Positions 53,825-63,331 of a stretch of 64,000 nucleotides of DNA are shown one piece after another (position 1 is the stretch's first letter; each line of letters opens with the position of its first letter). Position numbers and translations under genes: made by a program. The stretch is taken from contig NZ_FUWZ01000002.1 in assembly GCF_900167135.1 (NCBI RefSeq), forward strand, positions 646,651 through 710,650. Direction: 5' to 3'. The notes under the pieces were generated by a model. The model saw nothing but the letters and a program-made list of their open reading frames with translations. It was not told where the DNA came from and searched no databases. The DNA is from Chitinophaga eiseniae (GTDB taxonomy: Bacteria > Bacteroidota > Bacteroidia > Chitinophagales > Chitinophagaceae).

Positions 53825-54759
53825 TCTAAATACAGCTGCTTACATACAGACTGGAATTCCTTCCAGATATCTTCCACGATGGCCGCAGCGGGTTTAATAT
53901 CGTGAATCAGCGCGCTGACCTGCCCGATCTCCAGCTCTCCTTCTTCCAGGTTGCCTTCGAACATGCCCGTTTTGGCGCGGGCGCGTCCCAGCAGTACTTT
54001 CAGTGTATCGGGGTCTGCACCGCCGTCTTCCGCGGTTTTTACCGCTTCGTAAAAATGATTTTTAATCAGGCGTACAGGGGTTAATTTCTTGAGGCTTAAC
54101 ATCGTATCTCCCTCTTTAGCGTTAACCACCGCTTCCTTGAAATTAATATGGGAAGATGCTTCGGGGGTTGCCACAAAACGGCTGCCTACCTGTACGCCGG
54201 AGGCCCCAAGTGCAAAAGCTGCAGCCATGGCCCTTCCGGAGCCAATACCACCTGCAGCGATCACCGGTATCCGCACTTTTTCACAGACAGCCGGTATCAG
54301 CACCATGGTGGTGGTTTCCTCACGACCGTTATGCCCTCCCGCTTCAAAACCTTCTGCCACCACCGCATCTACGCCGGCCACCTCGCTTTTCAGGGCAAAA
54401 GCCGAGCTGGACACCACATGCACCACTTTAACGCCGGCCGCTTTTAATACAGGCGTCCAGGTTTTGGGATTACCGGCAGAGGTAAACACCACCTGTACTT
54501 TCTCTTCCAGGATGATGTTGATCAATTGTTCGATATCCGGGTACAGCAAGGGCACATTTACCCCAAAAGGCTTGTTGGTAGCTTTTTTACAGCGTTGGAT
54601 ATGATGCTTCAGCACATCGGGGTACATACTGCCGGCTCCGATAAGGCCCAGCCCGCCTGCATTACTCACTGCACTGGCTAAACGCCATCCGCTGGCCCAT
54701 ATCATGCCGGCTTGTACAATCGGGTATTGTATCCCGAACAAAGAGGAAATCCGGTTCAT
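53815..54759 (-). CDS. Nitronate monooxygenase / FabK-like flavoprotein
   Basis: The 314-residue TIM-barrel protein has QAGMIWASGWRLASAVSNAGGLGLIG, AEGFEAGGHNG and the FMN-binding AAGGIGSGRAMAAAFALGASGVQVGSRF. These features cover both nitronate monooxygenases and FabK-type enoyl-ACP reductases, so the reaction is undecided. The last residues LYLDIF and the stop codon come from the adjacent 15-bp repeat, so the native C-terminus may have been altered. The gene follows the sugar nucleotidyltransferase by 17 bp on the same strand. Confidence 0.85.
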   Translation of the reverse strand: MNRISSLFGIQYPIVQAGMIWASGWRLASAVSNAGGLGLIGAGSMYPDVLKHHIQRCKKATNKPFGVNVPLLYPDIEQLINIILEEKVQVVFTSAGNPKTWTPVLKAAGVKVVHVVSSSAFALKSEVAGVDAVVAEGFEAGGHNGREETTTMVLIPAVCEKVRIPVIAAGGIGSGRAMAAAFALGASGVQVGSRFVATPEASSHINFKEAVVNAKEGDTMLSLKKLTPVRLIKNHFYEAVKTAEDGGADPDTLKVLLGRARAKTGMFEGNLEEGELEIGQVSALIHDIKPAAAIVEDIWKEFQSVCKQLYLDIF

Positions 54760-54776
54760 GCAACGAATATAACATT

Positions 54777-55769
54777 TTAGCCCAGATCGATTTCTGTATT
54801 GTCGCCGATGTTAAGGCTCTGGCTAAGGCCGCGGATATTGGCATCGCTGCCTATCAGCGAGGACTTCAGCACCACTTCATACAGGTTGCTGAAAGAACCG
54901 ATAATGGAGTCTTTCACGATGGAGTAGTTGATCACCGTATTATCGCCTACGGCCACGTTAGGGCCGATGATGGAGTTCTTGATGTTACAGCCTTCCCCGA
55001 TGCTCACCGGCGGTATGATAATGGTGTTTTCATACGGCAGCACCGGATTATTGGCCAGTTTGTATTTCTTCAGCAGGATAGCGTTGGTTTCCAGCAGGGT
55101 GTCCTTACGGCCGCAGTCAAACCAGTTGATTACCTTGAAGGCGTTAAAACGTACGCCATGTTCAATCATGCATTCCAGCGCGTCCGTGAGCTGAAACTCA
55201 TCATGTGACTTGATATGATTGTCGATATTGGCCTGCAGGCATTCATACAGCTGCGTGCTCTCTTTGATCTTGTAAAGACCTACCAGTGCGAGATTGGATT
55301 TGGGGATCTGCGGTTTTTCCACTACCCGGGTGATCTTCCCGCTTTCATCCAGTTCCGCTACGCCAAAGTTGCGCGGATCATCCACCTTCTTTAATCCCAG
55401 TACGGAATAAGGAGAAGACACCACTTCTTTGAAGTCACATTCACAGATGGTATCACCCAGTACAATCAGCACTTCATCGTTGCCTACCACTTCGCGGGTC
55501 AGCAGGATAGCGTGACCGGTACCTTCGCGGCTGTTTTGCTGCACGAAGTGGCAGGTCAGCTGCGGGTATTTTTTTTCAACGTAGTGCTGGATTTTTTCCC
55601 CCAGATACCCTACCACAAAAACGAATTCCGTGATGCCTGCTTCTACCAGCTGGTCCACAATAATGCTCAGTATGGTCCTGCCGGCTAAAGGGATGAGTGC
55701 TTTGGGTTGTGTATATGTATGTGGCCTGAGCTTAGTACCTGCCCCGGCCACGGGTATTATTGCCTTCAT
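54777..55769 (-). CDS. Sugar-1-phosphate nucleotidyltransferase
   Basis: The 330-residue protein has the nucleotidyltransferase core: IPVAGAGTKLRPHTYTQPKALIPLAG at the N-terminus (a GxGTRL/KPK variant), VLGDTI, and GVAELDESGKITRVVEKP. Beyond residue 245 comes a left-handed beta-helix-type domain (SIGEGCNIKNSIIGPNVAVGDNT). It most likely makes a dTDP- or UDP-sugar for surface glycans or cell wall. It is expressed ahead of the flavoprotein gene. Confidence 0.9.
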   Translation of the reverse strand: MKAIIPVAGAGTKLRPHTYTQPKALIPLAGRTILSIIVDQLVEAGITEFVFVVGYLGEKIQHYVEKKYPQLTCHFVQQNSREGTGHAILLTREVVGNDEVLIVLGDTICECDFKEVVSSPYSVLGLKKVDDPRNFGVAELDESGKITRVVEKPQIPKSNLALVGLYKIKESTQLYECLQANIDNHIKSHDEFQLTDALECMIEHGVRFNAFKVINWFDCGRKDTLLETNAILLKKYKLANNPVLPYENTIIIPPVSIGEGCNIKNSIIGPNVAVGDNTVINYSIVKDSIIGSFSNLYEVVLKSSLIGSDANIRGLSQSLNIGDNTEIDLG

Positions 55770-55962
55770 GTAGTTGTAGTTAGGATAAGCTCCGAATGCC
55801 GCGAAAATAGGACAAATTATGAAGATTTGAGGATTTTGACCATAACAGATGTGCGAATTTTAACATTCAAAAACACAAAATTCACCATTCTTAAAATCCC
55901 CGAATCTCTGAATTGCATTTGACCGGGAGTTATTCTAAATTTGCAGCAAATTTTAAGGCATC

Positions 55963-57240
55963 ATGCAAAGAGACCAGCAAATATTTGATATTATCCGCCA
56001 GGAATTGGAGCGTCAGCGCCATGGCATCGAATTGATCGCATCTGAAAACTTTACCAGCTTGCAGGTAATGCAGGCCATGGGTAATGTGATGACGAATAAA
56101 TACGCCGAAGGCTACCCTGGCAAAAGATACTACGCAGGCTGCGAAATAGTGGACCAGAGCGAACAACTGGCCATTGACAGAGCTAAACAAATATTTGGGG
56201 CTGCTTATGCCAACGTACAACCTCACTCCGGAGCACAGGCCAACGCCGCGGTAATGCTGGCCATCCTGCAACCCGGTGATAAAATCCTCGGTCTGGACCT
56301 CAGCATGGGCGGTCACCTCACCCACGGTTCTGCCGTAAACTACTCCGGAAAGCTTTATGAGCCTCATTTCTATGGCGTTAATAAAGAAACCGGCCTCGTG
56401 GAATACGACAAAATGGAAGAAATCGCCAACCGCGAAAAACCCAAACTGATCGTATGCGGCGCCTCCGCTTACAGCCGTGACTGGGATTATAAACGTATCC
56501 GCGAAATCGCTGACCAGGTAGGCGCTTTCGTACTGGCTGACATTGCGCATCCTGCCGGCCTTATCGCCAAAGGACTGCTCAACTCACCGTTTGAACACTG
56601 CCATTTCGTAACCACTACCACCCATAAAACACTGCGTGGCCCCCGCGGCGGCATGATCATGATGGGCAAAGACTTCGAAAATCCTTTCGGCCTCAAAACC
56701 CCGAAAGGCGAAATACGCCTCATGAGCTCCCTCATTGACACCGCTGTATTCCCCGGTATCCAGGGCGGTCCGCTCGAACACGTCATCGCTGCCAAAGCCG
56801 TGTCCTTCTTCGAAATCCTGTCTGACGAATACGATGTATACGCCAAACAGATCCTGAAAAATGCACAGTCTATGGCTAAAAGCTTCGTGAACAGAGGCTA
56901 CCAGATCATCAGCGGCGGTACAGACAACCACCTCATGCTGATAGACCTGCGCAATAAAAACATCTCCGGTAAAAAAGCTGAACAAACCCTGGTGAAAGCA
57001 GAAATCACTGCTAACAAAAACATGGTGCCGTTCGACGATAAATCTGCCTTCATCACCTCCGGTATCCGTGTAGGCGTTCCCGCCATCACTACCCGTGGAC
57101 TGAAAGAAGGTCATATGGAGCAGATCGTTGACTGGATCGATCAGCTGCTCATGGACGCTGATAATGAAGCCCTCATCACCAAAGTAAGAGGTGAAGTAAA
57201 TGGCTTCATGCAGCAGTTCCCACTGTACCCGGAACTCTAA
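55963..57240 (+). CDS. glyA: Serine hydroxymethyltransferase
   Basis: The 425-residue enzyme converts serine and tetrahydrofolate to glycine and methylene-THF. It shows [19 protein letters not shown] at the N-terminus, [26 protein letters not shown] and the PLP Lys222 in [15 protein letters not shown]. It is cytosolic, monocistronic and ends in a terminator at 57265. It is divergent from the sugar nucleotidyltransferase gene across a 193-bp AT-rich spacer. Confidence 0.97.
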   Translation: MQRDQQIFDIIRQELERQRHGIELIASENFTSLQVMQAMGNVMTNKYAEGYPGKRYYAGCEIVDQSEQLAIDRAKQIFGAAYANVQPHSGAQANAAVMLAILQPGDKILGLDLSMGGHLTHGSAVNYSGKLYEPHFYGVNKETGLVEYDKMEEIANREKPKLIVCGASAYSRDWDYKRIREIADQVGAFVLADIAHPAGLIAKGLLNSPFEHCHFVTTTTHKTLRGPRGGMIMMGKDFENPFGLKTPKGEIRLMSSLIDTAVFPGIQGGPLEHVIAAKAVSFFEILSDEYDVYAKQILKNAQSMAKSFVNRGYQIISGGTDNHLMLIDLRNKNISGKKAEQTLVKAEITANKNMVPFDDKSAFITSGIRVGVPAITTRGLKEGHMEQIVDWIDQLLMDADNEALITKVRGEVNGFMQQFPLYPEL

Positions 57241-57264
57241 GATGACTACCTCCTCCTGATAAGA

Positions 57265-57292
57265 GGCTGACCTTACCGGTCAGCCTTTTTTT
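57265..57292 (+). terminator. Terminator of glyA
   Basis: GGCTGACC, loop TTACC and the complement, then seven T residues, starting 25 bp after the stop codon. Confidence 0.9.
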
Positions 57293-57560
57293 GTTCCTCA
57301 CCGCGGCACCAGGATGTTTGGCCCGGGAAGTCACCACCAGATGCTCCTTACCCCATCTCCCGGAGTGAAGCCCGCATTGCATCATTCATTTCTCCGCCAT
57401 TTTCGCGCTTCGTTTTCAATAACCCATCCATGGGGCCACCAACCACAGAAAAGGTAATCTGTAACGGCGCGCATCCATCTCCACAAAAAAAATTTTGATT
57501 TATAAATGAAAATCGTACTTTCACAGTGTACTAGTTAAGTAGTACACTAAATCACACGAT
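57293..57560. other. Upstream region of the GntR-ABC operon
   Basis: No gene is seen between the glyA terminator and 57561. The last 40 bp hold the operator at 57525-57548. A TTTTG at about 57493 could be the -33 element, but the -7 element is not clear. Confidence 0.5.
57525..57548. promoter_or_regulatory. YtrA/GntR-type operator
   Basis: Inverted repeat AGTGTACTA-N6-TAGTACACT, centred 24 bp before the ABC ATPase start. The form GTGTAnTA-N6-TAnTACAC is that of YtrA-subfamily GntR operators. The third gene of this operon encodes such a regulator, so autoregulation is likely. Confidence 0.75.
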
Positions 57561-58394
57561 ATGATTAACATCCAATCCCTGAAATTCAGCTACCGCCCCA
57601 ACAGGCCCCTGTTCGAGGATCTCAGCCTCCGGCTGGAAGCAGGCCATATATATGGCCTCCTCGGAAAAAACGGCGCTGGCAAGTCCACCCTGCTCAAACA
57701 GATAGCCGGTTTGTTATTCCCCGACGGGGGCGCCTGTGAGGTAACGGGTTATAAAACAGCGAAAAGGCAGCCGGCCTTCCTCCGGGAAATATTCCTTGTA
57801 CCGGAAGAGTTCAATCTGCCTAAAATCAGCATCCGCACCTATGTAAAGGCAAACGCCCCTTTTTACCCCCGCTTCGATGAGCAGGCTTTTTACAGCTACC
57901 TGAAAGAATTCGCTATTCCACAGGACCAGCAGCTGACCAATATGTCTTACGGCCAGAAGAAAAAAGTTATTATCAGCTTTGCACTGGCCACCAATACCAA
58001 AGTGCTGATCATGGACGAGCCTACCAACGGCCTCGATATCCCGTCCAAAAGCCAGTTCCGCAAAGTAATGGCCGCCGCCGTTACGGACGACAAATGTATG
58101 GTGATATCCACGCACCAGGTAAGGGACCTCGACAACCTGATAGACAGCATCGTCATCATCGACGACCACAAAATCATCTTCCACCAGGATGTAGGCACTG
58201 TAACGGACAAACTGAGCTTCAAATTATTGGGCCAGCTGGACGACCGCCTGCCGATACTATATGCAGACAGTAGTCTCCGCGGTCATTCCGTGATCATGAA
58301 AAATGAAAACATGGAACAAAGCAAGATCGATATGGAACTGCTGTTCAACGCTATCCTCTCCAACCGCCAACCCATTCAAGAACTTTTTAACTGA
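57561..58394 (+). CDS. ABC transporter ATP-binding protein (YtrB-like)
   Basis: The 277-residue ATPase has Walker A GKNGAGKST, signature MSYGQKKKV, Walker B VLIMDEPTNGLD and STHQVRDLD. The short signature SYGQKKK and the operon partners place it in the YtrB/BcrA-like exporter class. It is the first gene of a four-gene operon with its permease (8 bp later), a GntR regulator and an unknown anchored protein, and is controlled through the operator at 57525-57548. Confidence 0.92.
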   Translation: MINIQSLKFSYRPNRPLFEDLSLRLEAGHIYGLLGKNGAGKSTLLKQIAGLLFPDGGACEVTGYKTAKRQPAFLREIFLVPEEFNLPKISIRTYVKANAPFYPRFDEQAFYSYLKEFAIPQDQQLTNMSYGQKKKVIISFALATNTKVLIMDEPTNGLDIPSKSQFRKVMAAAVTDDKCMVISTHQVRDLDNLIDSIVIIDDHKIIFHQDVGTVTDKLSFKLLGQLDDRLPILYADSSLRGHSVIMKNENMEQSKIDMELLFNAILSNRQPIQELFN

Positions 58395-58402
58395 TTAAAC
58401 CC

Positions 58403-59206
58403 ATGCAATCTAACAACGTACTGGATTTTCGCCGCCTGGGCTACTATTTCCAATACCATATACTCGCATCGTGGAAATCATATTTGCTGGGAGCGCTCTC
58501 CATCTTCGGCCTGCTGATGGTGGTCCCTGCCTTTATGCTGCTCACCCGTAACTGCCCGCGCGAACTGAGCGAAGTAGTCGGCTTTTATTATTTTGGCCTT
58601 TTCTTCGGAGGCCTGCTGTTTACCAGCATGGCTTTCAGTGAGCTGGCCAGTAAGGAAAAAGGAGCGCAGTTCCTGATGTTGCCCGCCTCGCATTTTGAGA
58701 AATTCATCACCATTTTCCTGATCACCACGGTGGGTTTCCTCCTTGTATATCATATCGCTGCCTATGCAGCACTGCTGTTCCTCAACAAAGTATCACTTAT
58801 CAGCAACGAAGCAGCTTTACAGCTCGACTGGCGTTTTCTGACGAAAGAGGACGGTCATATCTATATCTATTACGCTTATCTTTTCTGCCATGCGCTGTTC
58901 TTACTGGGGGCCATATATTTCGCGCGGCTGGCCTTTATCAAAACACTGGTGGCCACGCTCGTTTGCCTCACAGGCCTTTATCTGCTGAACACCCTGTTTG
59001 TGTGGATACTGTTTGCCGGTAATATGCAGACGGCTTTCCAGAACGCGCCTTTCATTCTCGTAGGGGTCCACGACGGCATGTATAAATCGAGTGTATACGT
59101 GATCTCAGAAAAGATGATCAACAGTTATATATTCATCGCTCAATATCTGCTGGCGCCCGTTCTCTGGACCGTCGCCTATTTCCGGTTAAAAGACAAGGAA
59201 ATCTAA
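58403..59206 (+). CDS. Six-helix permease component of the GntR-linked ABC system
   Basis: The 267-residue protein has about six membrane helices (about residues 22-44, 57-77, 99-120, 153-173, 181-203 and 240-257). It shows ELASKEKGAQFLMLPASHFEKF between helices 2 and 3, a pattern common in Bacteroidota permeases beside YtrB-like ATPases. It forms the membrane part of the exporter. Confidence 0.85.
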   Translation: MQSNNVLDFRRLGYYFQYHILASWKSYLLGALSIFGLLMVVPAFMLLTRNCPRELSEVVGFYYFGLFFGGLLFTSMAFSELASKEKGAQFLMLPASHFEKFITIFLITTVGFLLVYHIAAYAALLFLNKVSLISNEAALQLDWRFLTKEDGHIYIYYAYLFCHALFLLGAIYFARLAFIKTLVATLVCLTGLYLLNTLFVWILFAGNMQTAFQNAPFILVGVHDGMYKSSVYVISEKMINSYIFIAQYLLAPVLWTVAYFRLKDKEI

Positions 59207-59217
59207 AACATCGCGAC

Positions 59218-59589
59218 ATGGAATTCAAAGACTCTCAAGCCATTTATCTGCAGATTGCAGACTATATATGCGAACAGGTGCTGTTGAACAAGTGGCAGCC
59301 GGAAGAACGCATCCCTTCTGTGAGGGAACTGGCGGTTCAACTGGAAGTAAACCCCAACACCGTTATGCGCACCTGTGAACTGCTACAGCAGCAGGAGATC
59401 ATCTCCAACAAAAGAGGCATCGGCTATTTCATCCACCCGGACGCTGTTAAAAAAATCAGGCAGTTTAAAAAAGATTCGTTTATCTCCAACGAGCTGCCCA
59501 GCCTCTTCCGCAGCATGTACCTGCTGGATATTGATGTAGATGAACTGAAACCGTATTACGAAAAATTCAAAAAATCTAATTTCAGATAA
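59218..59589 (+). CDS. GntR-family regulator, YtrA subfamily
   Basis: The 123-residue protein has a GntR winged helix (IYLQIADYICEQVLLNKWQPEERIPSVRELAVQLEVNPNTVMRTCELLQQQEIISNKRGIGYFI) and only a ~45-residue C-terminal tail, as in the YtrA subfamily; no large effector domain is present. It should bind the operator at 57525-57548. It lies 11 bp after the permease gene and 1 bp before the next gene. Confidence 0.92.
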   Translation: MEFKDSQAIYLQIADYICEQVLLNKWQPEERIPSVRELAVQLEVNPNTVMRTCELLQQQEIISNKRGIGYFIHPDAVKKIRQFKKDSFISNELPSLFRSMYLLDIDVDELKPYYEKFKKSNFR

Positions 59590-59590
59590 C

Positions 59591-60352
59591 ATGAAAACCA
59601 GCAATAAACTATTACTCGGCTTCCTCGGTGCGCTCGTGTTATTGATGTTAAGCACCGACATTATACTGCGTGCCAATTACAGCAAAGGGATCACCAACGT
59701 CAACTCCGGCGGACCGCGGGATTATGGGACTCCCACCACGATAACGCTGCAACCGTTTCAGATAGTGAAAGTGGAAACTGTTTCCGGTCAGCCCCGGCAC
59801 GATACCATCCGCTCCGTTAAGGTCAAACAAATCAAAACGATGGACGACACCACCACCGCCACCAGCGAAACAACGGTCACCAGTACCTGGCCCGTGGGCT
59901 TCCTTCGCATAAAACCGGACGAACACTATACGCTGACCAAATACGGCTCCGACAGCGTATTGGTACGCTACGCCGGAGACACCCTGATCCTCACTGTCAT
60001 TAACTCCGGCGACCTGGAACTGAAAGCGCCGGCGATCAAACAGATCATTGCACCATCCTCGCACCTGCGGATCAACGATATGAAGTCGCCTTCGCTGACC
60101 GTTACCGCCGGACCGAAAGCAGAAACATACTTTTCGAACAGTCAGATAGGAATCCTTTCCTTTTCCGGCGGTCGTGAAAGCAATCTCGTTATTGATGAAG
60201 CAACAAAGATCGACAGCGTGAACATCCTCCTGGCCAGGGGCTCCCGGCTTGAATTCCAGGGCTCCTACGAGCGGGGCAATATGCAGCTGGACAGCCTCCG
60301 GGAAATCAATCTTTCCCAGAAGGTGCTGCAGCAGATCAAAGAAATAAAATAG
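59591..60352 (+). CDS. Hypothetical membrane-anchored beta-rich protein
   Basis: The 253-residue protein has an N-terminal membrane anchor (LLLGFLGALVLLMLSTDIIL) and an all-beta periplasmic region reminiscent of DUF2807 or adhesin-like repeats (IKQIIAPSSHLRINDMKSPSLTVTAG, then IGILSFSGGRESNLVIDEATKIDS). It is the last gene of the GntR-ABC operon. Function unknown; it may sense or bind the exporter's substrate. Confidence 0.7.
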   Translation: MKTSNKLLLGFLGALVLLMLSTDIILRANYSKGITNVNSGGPRDYGTPTTITLQPFQIVKVETVSGQPRHDTIRSVKVKQIKTMDDTTTATSETTVTSTWPVGFLRIKPDEHYTLTKYGSDSVLVRYAGDTLILTVINSGDLELKAPAIKQIIAPSSHLRINDMKSPSLTVTAGPKAETYFSNSQIGILSFSGGRESNLVIDEATKIDSVNILLARGSRLEFQGSYERGNMQLDSLREINLSQKVLQQIKEIK

Positions 60353-60452
60353 ATACTAACGTTAAGGATTATACGATTTATGATTTTTACTTCATATTAC
60401 GGGGAAGACTATTTATTCATCCTCCTGTCATCACAAAAAGAATCGAAATAAA

Positions 60453-60482
60453 AAAGCGTCCCGATGTTTATCAGGACGCTTT
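60453..60482. terminator. Bidirectional terminator
   Basis: AAAGCGTCC and its complement around a 12-base loop, with A and T runs at either end, between the ends of the GntR operon and the M20 amidohydrolase gene. Confidence 0.85.
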
Positions 60483-60506
60483 CGTTTTTTATGAGTTTTA
60501 CCTATC

Positions 60507-61682
60507 TCAGAATTGGGTGGCCAGGTAAGCCATGGTGCCCATTCCTATTTCGATAGCGCTTTCGTCTACATCGAAAGTAGGTGTGTGCACGCCGGAGGTG
60601 ATCCCTTTTTCCTTATTGCCGGTACCCAGCCGGAAGAAGCAGGCTGGTACGATTTGCGAATAAAACGCGAAGTCTTCCGCGCCCATGCGCAGTTCTGTAT
60701 CTTCCACCTGTTCTTTACCGATGTAATCTTCCGCCAGTTGCCTGGCTTTAGCGGTAACAGCTTCGTTGTTATACAGGGTAGGATACCCCACGAGAATATC
60801 GATTTCTATATCAGCGCCCGTCGCTTCCGCGATACCGGCCGCCTGTTTGCGGATCAGCTCATGCGCTTTAAAACGCCAGGTTTCGTCCATCGCCCTGAAA
60901 GTGCCCATCAGCTTCACTTCACTGGGGATCACATTGGTCGTGAAACCGCCGTTGAAAGCGCAGATAGACAGTACAGACGGAGAAAACGGGTTGTTGTTGC
61001 GGGAAATCACCTGTTGCAGGCTTACCACCAGCTGCGAAGCCACCAGGATGGTGTCTATGGTGAGATGCGGCTGGGCGGCGTGTCCGCCTTTGCTTTTTAC
61101 GGTGATATAAATTTCGTCGGCGCTGGCCATGTATTTACCGGCGCAGAATCCCAGTTTGCCGGTCTCCAGGGAAGGATGCACGTGCAGGCCCAGGATAGCG
61201 TCCGGACGGGGATTTTCCAATGCGCCTTCTTCGATCATGATGCTGGCGCCGCCGGGATGTTTTTCTTCACCGGGCTGGAACAGGATTTTGACAGTCCCTT
61301 CCAGCTCGTCTTTCAGCTCATGCAATATTTTGGTAGCGCCCAATACCACAGTAGTGTGTACATCGTGGCCGCAGGCGTGCATAATGCCGTTGTTCACAGA
61401 CTTATAAGATACATCGTTGGCCTCGTTAATAGGCAGCGCATCGATGTCTGCCCGAAGGGCGATCGTTTTGGAAGCAGGATTTTTACCTTCTATGAGTGCG
61501 ATAACGCCGGTACCGGCGATACCCGCTTTATAGGGCACCCCAAATTTATCCAGCTGCTGCTGAATAAATTCGGAGGTTTTATATTCCTGGAAAGATAGTT
61601 CGGGATGGGAGTGAATATGACGCCTGATATCTATAAAAGCAGGTGCATAGGCTTTGGCCAGCTCTTTAATACGGTTCTTCAT
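60507..61682 (-). CDS. M20 peptidase-family amidohydrolase
   Basis: The 391-residue zinc enzyme starts at ATG 61682. It has the M20D pattern: RRHIHSHPELSFQEYKT, HACGHDVHTTVVLGA, FQPGEEKHPGGA and GLHVHPS, with the dimerization domain between about 180 and 300. Relatives remove acyl groups from amino acids or act on indole-acetyl-amino acids. It overlaps the end of the SPOR-domain gene by 17 bp and is probably translated in coupling with it. Confidence 0.9.
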   Translation of the reverse strand: MKNRIKELAKAYAPAFIDIRRHIHSHPELSFQEYKTSEFIQQQLDKFGVPYKAGIAGTGVIALIEGKNPASKTIALRADIDALPINEANDVSYKSVNNGIMHACGHDVHTTVVLGATKILHELKDELEGTVKILFQPGEEKHPGGASIMIEEGALENPRPDAILGLHVHPSLETGKLGFCAGKYMASADEIYITVKSKGGHAAQPHLTIDTILVASQLVVSLQQVISRNNNPFSPSVLSICAFNGGFTTNVIPSEVKLMGTFRAMDETWRFKAHELIRKQAAGIAEATGADIEIDILVGYPTLYNNEAVTAKARQLAEDYIGKEQVEDTELRMGAEDFAFYSQIVPACFFRLGTGNKEKGITSGVHTPTFDVDESAIEIGMGTMAYLATQF

Positions 61683-62106
61683 TCGACAGTTCTTTATCCG
61701 GTGACACGTTGATGATGGCTGGCACAACAAATACGCCGCCTGAAAAGAGGCTGGAGAGCTTGTCGCGCAACTCGCTGGCTTCCTCGCGGGATTTGAAATC
61801 GCCTACGCGCACTTTAAAATAGGGTGCCTGGTAATCCAGGTAGGTGCGGTAATCGCTGTACAGCTGCATTACCCGGGCTTTGGCTTCATTGGCGTCGCCG
61901 CGTTTGTTGGTGGAGATCACCTGTACCCGGAAACCGGATTGGTTGCGGATGGCCAGGGTGTTGATGTAGATCTGTTTTTTGATCAGTACGTCCAGCCGGC
62001 TGTCCTTGATCACTTTTACCGAACCATTGCCGGACATGGTATAGTCCTGCGCCATGGCCCAGCTACTTCCCAACAGGCAGCACACCAGGATGAATAATTT
62101 TTGCAT
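61666..62106 (-). CDS. SPOR-domain exported protein
   Basis: The 146-residue protein has a signal peptide (MQKLFILVCCLLGSSWAMAQ) and a C-terminal SPOR domain (SGFRVQVISTNKRGDANEAKARVMQLYSDY to FKVRVGDFKSREEASELRDKL). SPOR domains bind denuded peptidoglycan at division sites. It lies 20 bp downstream of deoC, same strand. Confidence 0.9.
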   Translation of the reverse strand: MQKLFILVCCLLGSSWAMAQDYTMSGNGSVKVIKDSRLDVLIKKQIYINTLAIRNQSGFRVQVISTNKRGDANEAKARVMQLYSDYRTYLDYQAPYFKVRVGDFKSREEASELRDKLSSLFSGGVFVVPAIINVSPDKELSNEEPY

Positions 62107-62126
62107 GAATACTGTATAATTAAAAA

Positions 62127-62801
62127 TTAATAATCTGAATGAGCAGTGTCCTCTCCGCCTTCCTTCACAATCTGAACGCTGGCGCTGGCCCCTATGCGGG
62201 TGGCGCCGGCTGCTATCAGCTCCGTTGCAAAAGCAAAGGTACGAATACCGCCGGATGCCTTAATCTGTATATTTTCGGGCAGATTGGCCCTCATCAGCTT
62301 CACCGCTTCCACAGTAGCGCCTTTTTCAGCATAACCGGTAGAGGTTTTCACGAAATCCACCCCATATTTACTGTAGAGCTGGCAGCATTTGATGATTTCT
62401 TCTTCCAATAATATGCCACTTTCGATGATCACCTTGATCACTTTTTTCTTTTCCCGGACGATATACATCAGGTTGGCGATCTCTTTTTCGAGATATTCCC
62501 AGTCATTGTTTTTAATCGCGGAGATATTGATCACCACATCCAGCTCGTCGGCGCCGTCCACAATGGCCAGTACTGTTTCTGCCACTTTCGCTTCAATGGC
62601 GGAATAACCGAAAGGAAACCCGATAACGGTGGCCACTTTGGTATTGGTGGCGCCCAGAAACTGTTTGGCTACTTTCACATAGGGCGGGGGTACGCAGGCC
62701 GCGGCAAAATCGTATTCCACACATTCCATGCACAGCTTTTTAATATCTTCCAGCGTGGTCGTGGGTTTCAAAATCGTATGGTCAATGTATCCATTTATCA
62801 T
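62127..62801 (-). CDS. deoC: Deoxyribose-phosphate aldolase
   Basis: The 224-residue class I aldolase splits 2-deoxyribose-5-phosphate into glyceraldehyde-3-phosphate and acetaldehyde. It shows YIDHTILKPTTT, GADELDVVINI, the Schiff-base Lys in FVKTSTGYAEKGAT, and IKASGGIRTFA for the second active-site Lys. It heads a unit deoC - SPOR protein - amidohydrolase, with little obvious pathway logic. The repeat array at 62811 lies 9 bp before its start codon. Confidence 0.95.
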   Translation of the reverse strand: MINGYIDHTILKPTTTLEDIKKLCMECVEYDFAAACVPPPYVKVAKQFLGATNTKVATVIGFPFGYSAIEAKVAETVLAIVDGADELDVVINISAIKNNDWEYLEKEIANLMYIVREKKKVIKVIIESGILLEEEIIKCCQLYSKYGVDFVKTSTGYAEKGATVEAVKLMRANLPENIQIKASGGIRTFAFATELIAAGATRIGASASVQIVKEGGEDTAHSDY

Positions 62802-62810
62802 GGGATAAAA

Positions 62811-62840
62811 TTACGAATTACGAATTACGAATTACGAATT
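62811..62840. repeat. Four tandem copies of TTACGAA
   Basis: Exact 7-bp tandem repeat, ending in TT, immediately upstream of deoC. On the minus strand it supplies the stop codon of the four-helix-bundle gene (TAA at 62832-62834). The inverted partner array is at 63332-63354. Confidence 0.9.
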
Positions 62841-63205
62841 TGGGGTGGTTTTATTGTTGCGGCTTTTAATAGATTTTTGGATGGAGCCAATAATGCGGGC
62901 TAGTTCTTCACTGTCTTTGAGCATTGACGCTGCTATTTTTTGTTCCAGAATTTGGGTATCTCTCAAGAGTTTTAGCCAAAAAATCGTTTCCCTGGTTTCT
63001 CTGCACGATATGTCCAGCTTATAGATAAAATCTCTTTGGGATGATGCCCCTACCGCTTCTTCAATATTTGCTCCTATAGAAGTACCGCTTTTTAATAACT
63101 GTCGCATTAAAACCTGTTCAGTCCCTTTCTTTTTCATATATAAGAATAACTTCACCGTTCTAATTCCAAACAAATAGCTTTTTCAAGAATAATATTTGGT
63201 TTCAT
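62832..63205 (-). pseudogene. Four-helix-bundle (S23/IVP-like) gene, frameshifted at its start
   Basis: Residues from FGIRTVKLFLYMKKKGTEQ onward, with LMRQLLKSGTSIGANIEEA and RDFIYKLDISCRETRETIFWLKLL, are a standard four-helix-bundle protein of the 23S-rRNA-IVS/Avd-like family. The expected start MKPNIILEKAI is present at 63205, but in a different frame; the two join only if about one base is added or two are removed near 63171-63175. A TTG at 63173 could still give a 113-residue protein without its first helix turn. No rRNA or retroelement is nearby. Confidence 0.75.
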
Positions 63206-63261
63206 CAAACAATGGTTAAAAAGTTAACAAAAAACAACCCTCTCCCAAAACAACAAAAAAA

Positions 63262-63308
63262 GCGGACTATGGAAATCAACATCTAAAATGTCCAAATCCA
63301 TAATCCGC
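63262..63308 (-). terminator. Terminator of secA
   Basis: GCGGATTATGGA and its near-complement around a 23-base loop, followed by TTTTTTT on the minus strand. It is separated from the secA stop by the 7-bp repeat array. Confidence 0.75.
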
Positions 63309-63331
63309 CAATATTTCAAACGAACCCCGAA

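Noticed and set aside
60513..61598. 361-codon open frame on the plus strand
   Set aside because: Shadow of the M20 amidohydrolase, which has all its metal-binding motifs.
62832..63205. Diversity-generating retroelement accessory gene (avd)
   Set aside because: The four-helix-bundle protein belongs to the wider family, but no reverse transcriptase or template/variable repeat is nearby.
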